Below, piece by piece: positions 5,442-5,707 of a stretch of 5,707 nucleotides of DNA. Below the pieces are notes generated by a model. It saw nothing but the letters and a program-made list of their open reading frames with translations. It was not told the DNA's origin and did not search any database. The position numbers and the translations under genes are program-made. Source of the DNA: Oxalobacteraceae bacterium (GTDB lineage Bacteria; Pseudomonadota; Gammaproteobacteria; Burkholderiales; Burkholderiaceae_D); the NCBI GenBank assembly GCA_947446335.1, contig CANFGA010000230.1, forward strand, positions 1 to 5,707, in the 5' to 3' direction. How positions within the stretch are numbered: the first letter of the stretch is position 1; every line of letters starts with the position of its first letter.

Positions 5442-5707
5442 GTGATCAACAAAGCCGATGTAATAGCTACACTGGAACAGCAATTGCGCACGGTCAAGGC
5501 CGAGCGTCAGGCCGCAGAATGCAACCCGGCGCTGCTGACGGCCCGCGCTGCGCTGAAAAGACATCAATCAATGCGGCTGGCGCAAACCCATGCCGATTTG
5601 CTGGCAGCGCCCGATACGCGCGATGCCGCGCTGTTCTTTCTCGACGAGTTGTATGGCGCGGAAAATGCAAGCGCGCGCGACGTCGATCTGGAACGGATCA
5701 TACCGAC
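5442..5707 (+). CDS. FFLEELY-motif-type protein, N-terminal part (runs off window)
   Basis: An open frame of 88 complete codons continues past the right edge. It begins MINKADVIATLEQQLRTVKA and contains FFLDELYGAENASARDVDLE at residues 65-84, which matches what I know as the FFLEELY motif (phenylalanine-phenylalanine-leucine, acidic pair, leucine-tyrosine-glycine, then RD) of a conserved proteobacterial family of unknown function. The preceding region (1-60) is helical and charged, with no signal peptide or membrane segment. The GTG start has a textbook AAGGAGG six bases upstream. It is divergent from the lipase-like gene, so the pair may be co-controlled from the shared intergenic region. 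The family assignment is from memory of the motif; function unknown. Confidence 0.75.
   Translation, partial: MINKADVIATLEQQLRTVKAERQAAECNPALLTARAALKRHQSMRLAQTHADLLAAPDTRDAALFFLDELYGAENASARDVDLERIIP

Overview
The window looks like a chromosomal segment of a betaproteobacterium, most likely Burkholderiales (an Oxalobacteraceae-type genome is my best guess). The basis is moderately high GC, frequent CAATTG-type words, two polyhydroxyalkanoate (PHA) phasin genes and a protein family (FFLEELY motif) that I associate with this order. This is inference from gene content; no rRNA or other phylogenetic marker is present. I see no mobile element, CRISPR array, tRNA or rRNA.

Left part (1-2002, + strand): a leader with paired GACGC/GCGTC half-sites, then a Phasin_2-type phasin (250-759). 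A 235-base gap follows, containing a 9-base periodic repeat and a perfect 14-base palindrome just upstream of a small KGG-repeat general stress protein (995-1366). Next is a YgjP-like zinc metallopeptidase (about 1457-2002).

Middle and right part (2008-5264, - strand): four genes read leftwards, in transcription order a membrane-anchored alpha/beta hydrolase (lipase-like), a PhaF/PhaI-type phasin with a lysine/alanine/proline-rich tail, a TetR-family regulator, and a TPR-like protein. Spacing is 49 bases between hydrolase and phasin, 123 between phasin and TetR, and 13 between TetR and the TPR gene. TetR and the TPR gene are almost certainly co-transcribed, and hydrolase and phasin may be. 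The metallopeptidase and TPR genes converge with only 5 bases between their stop codons, next to a hairpin.

Right edge: divergent from the hydrolase, a + strand gene with a strong AAGGAGG ribosome binding site and a GTG start (5442) runs off the window. It encodes an FFLEELY-motif-type protein.

Taken together, the theme is carbon-storage granules and stress: two structurally different phasins, a lipase-like hydrolase, and a local TetR regulator that could sense an acyl compound. That functional link is inferred from neighbourhood only. Nothing here is clearly a new system. The most unusual signals are the repeat/palindrome block before the KGG gene and the divergent hydrolase/FFLEELY arrangement beside the tailed phasin.
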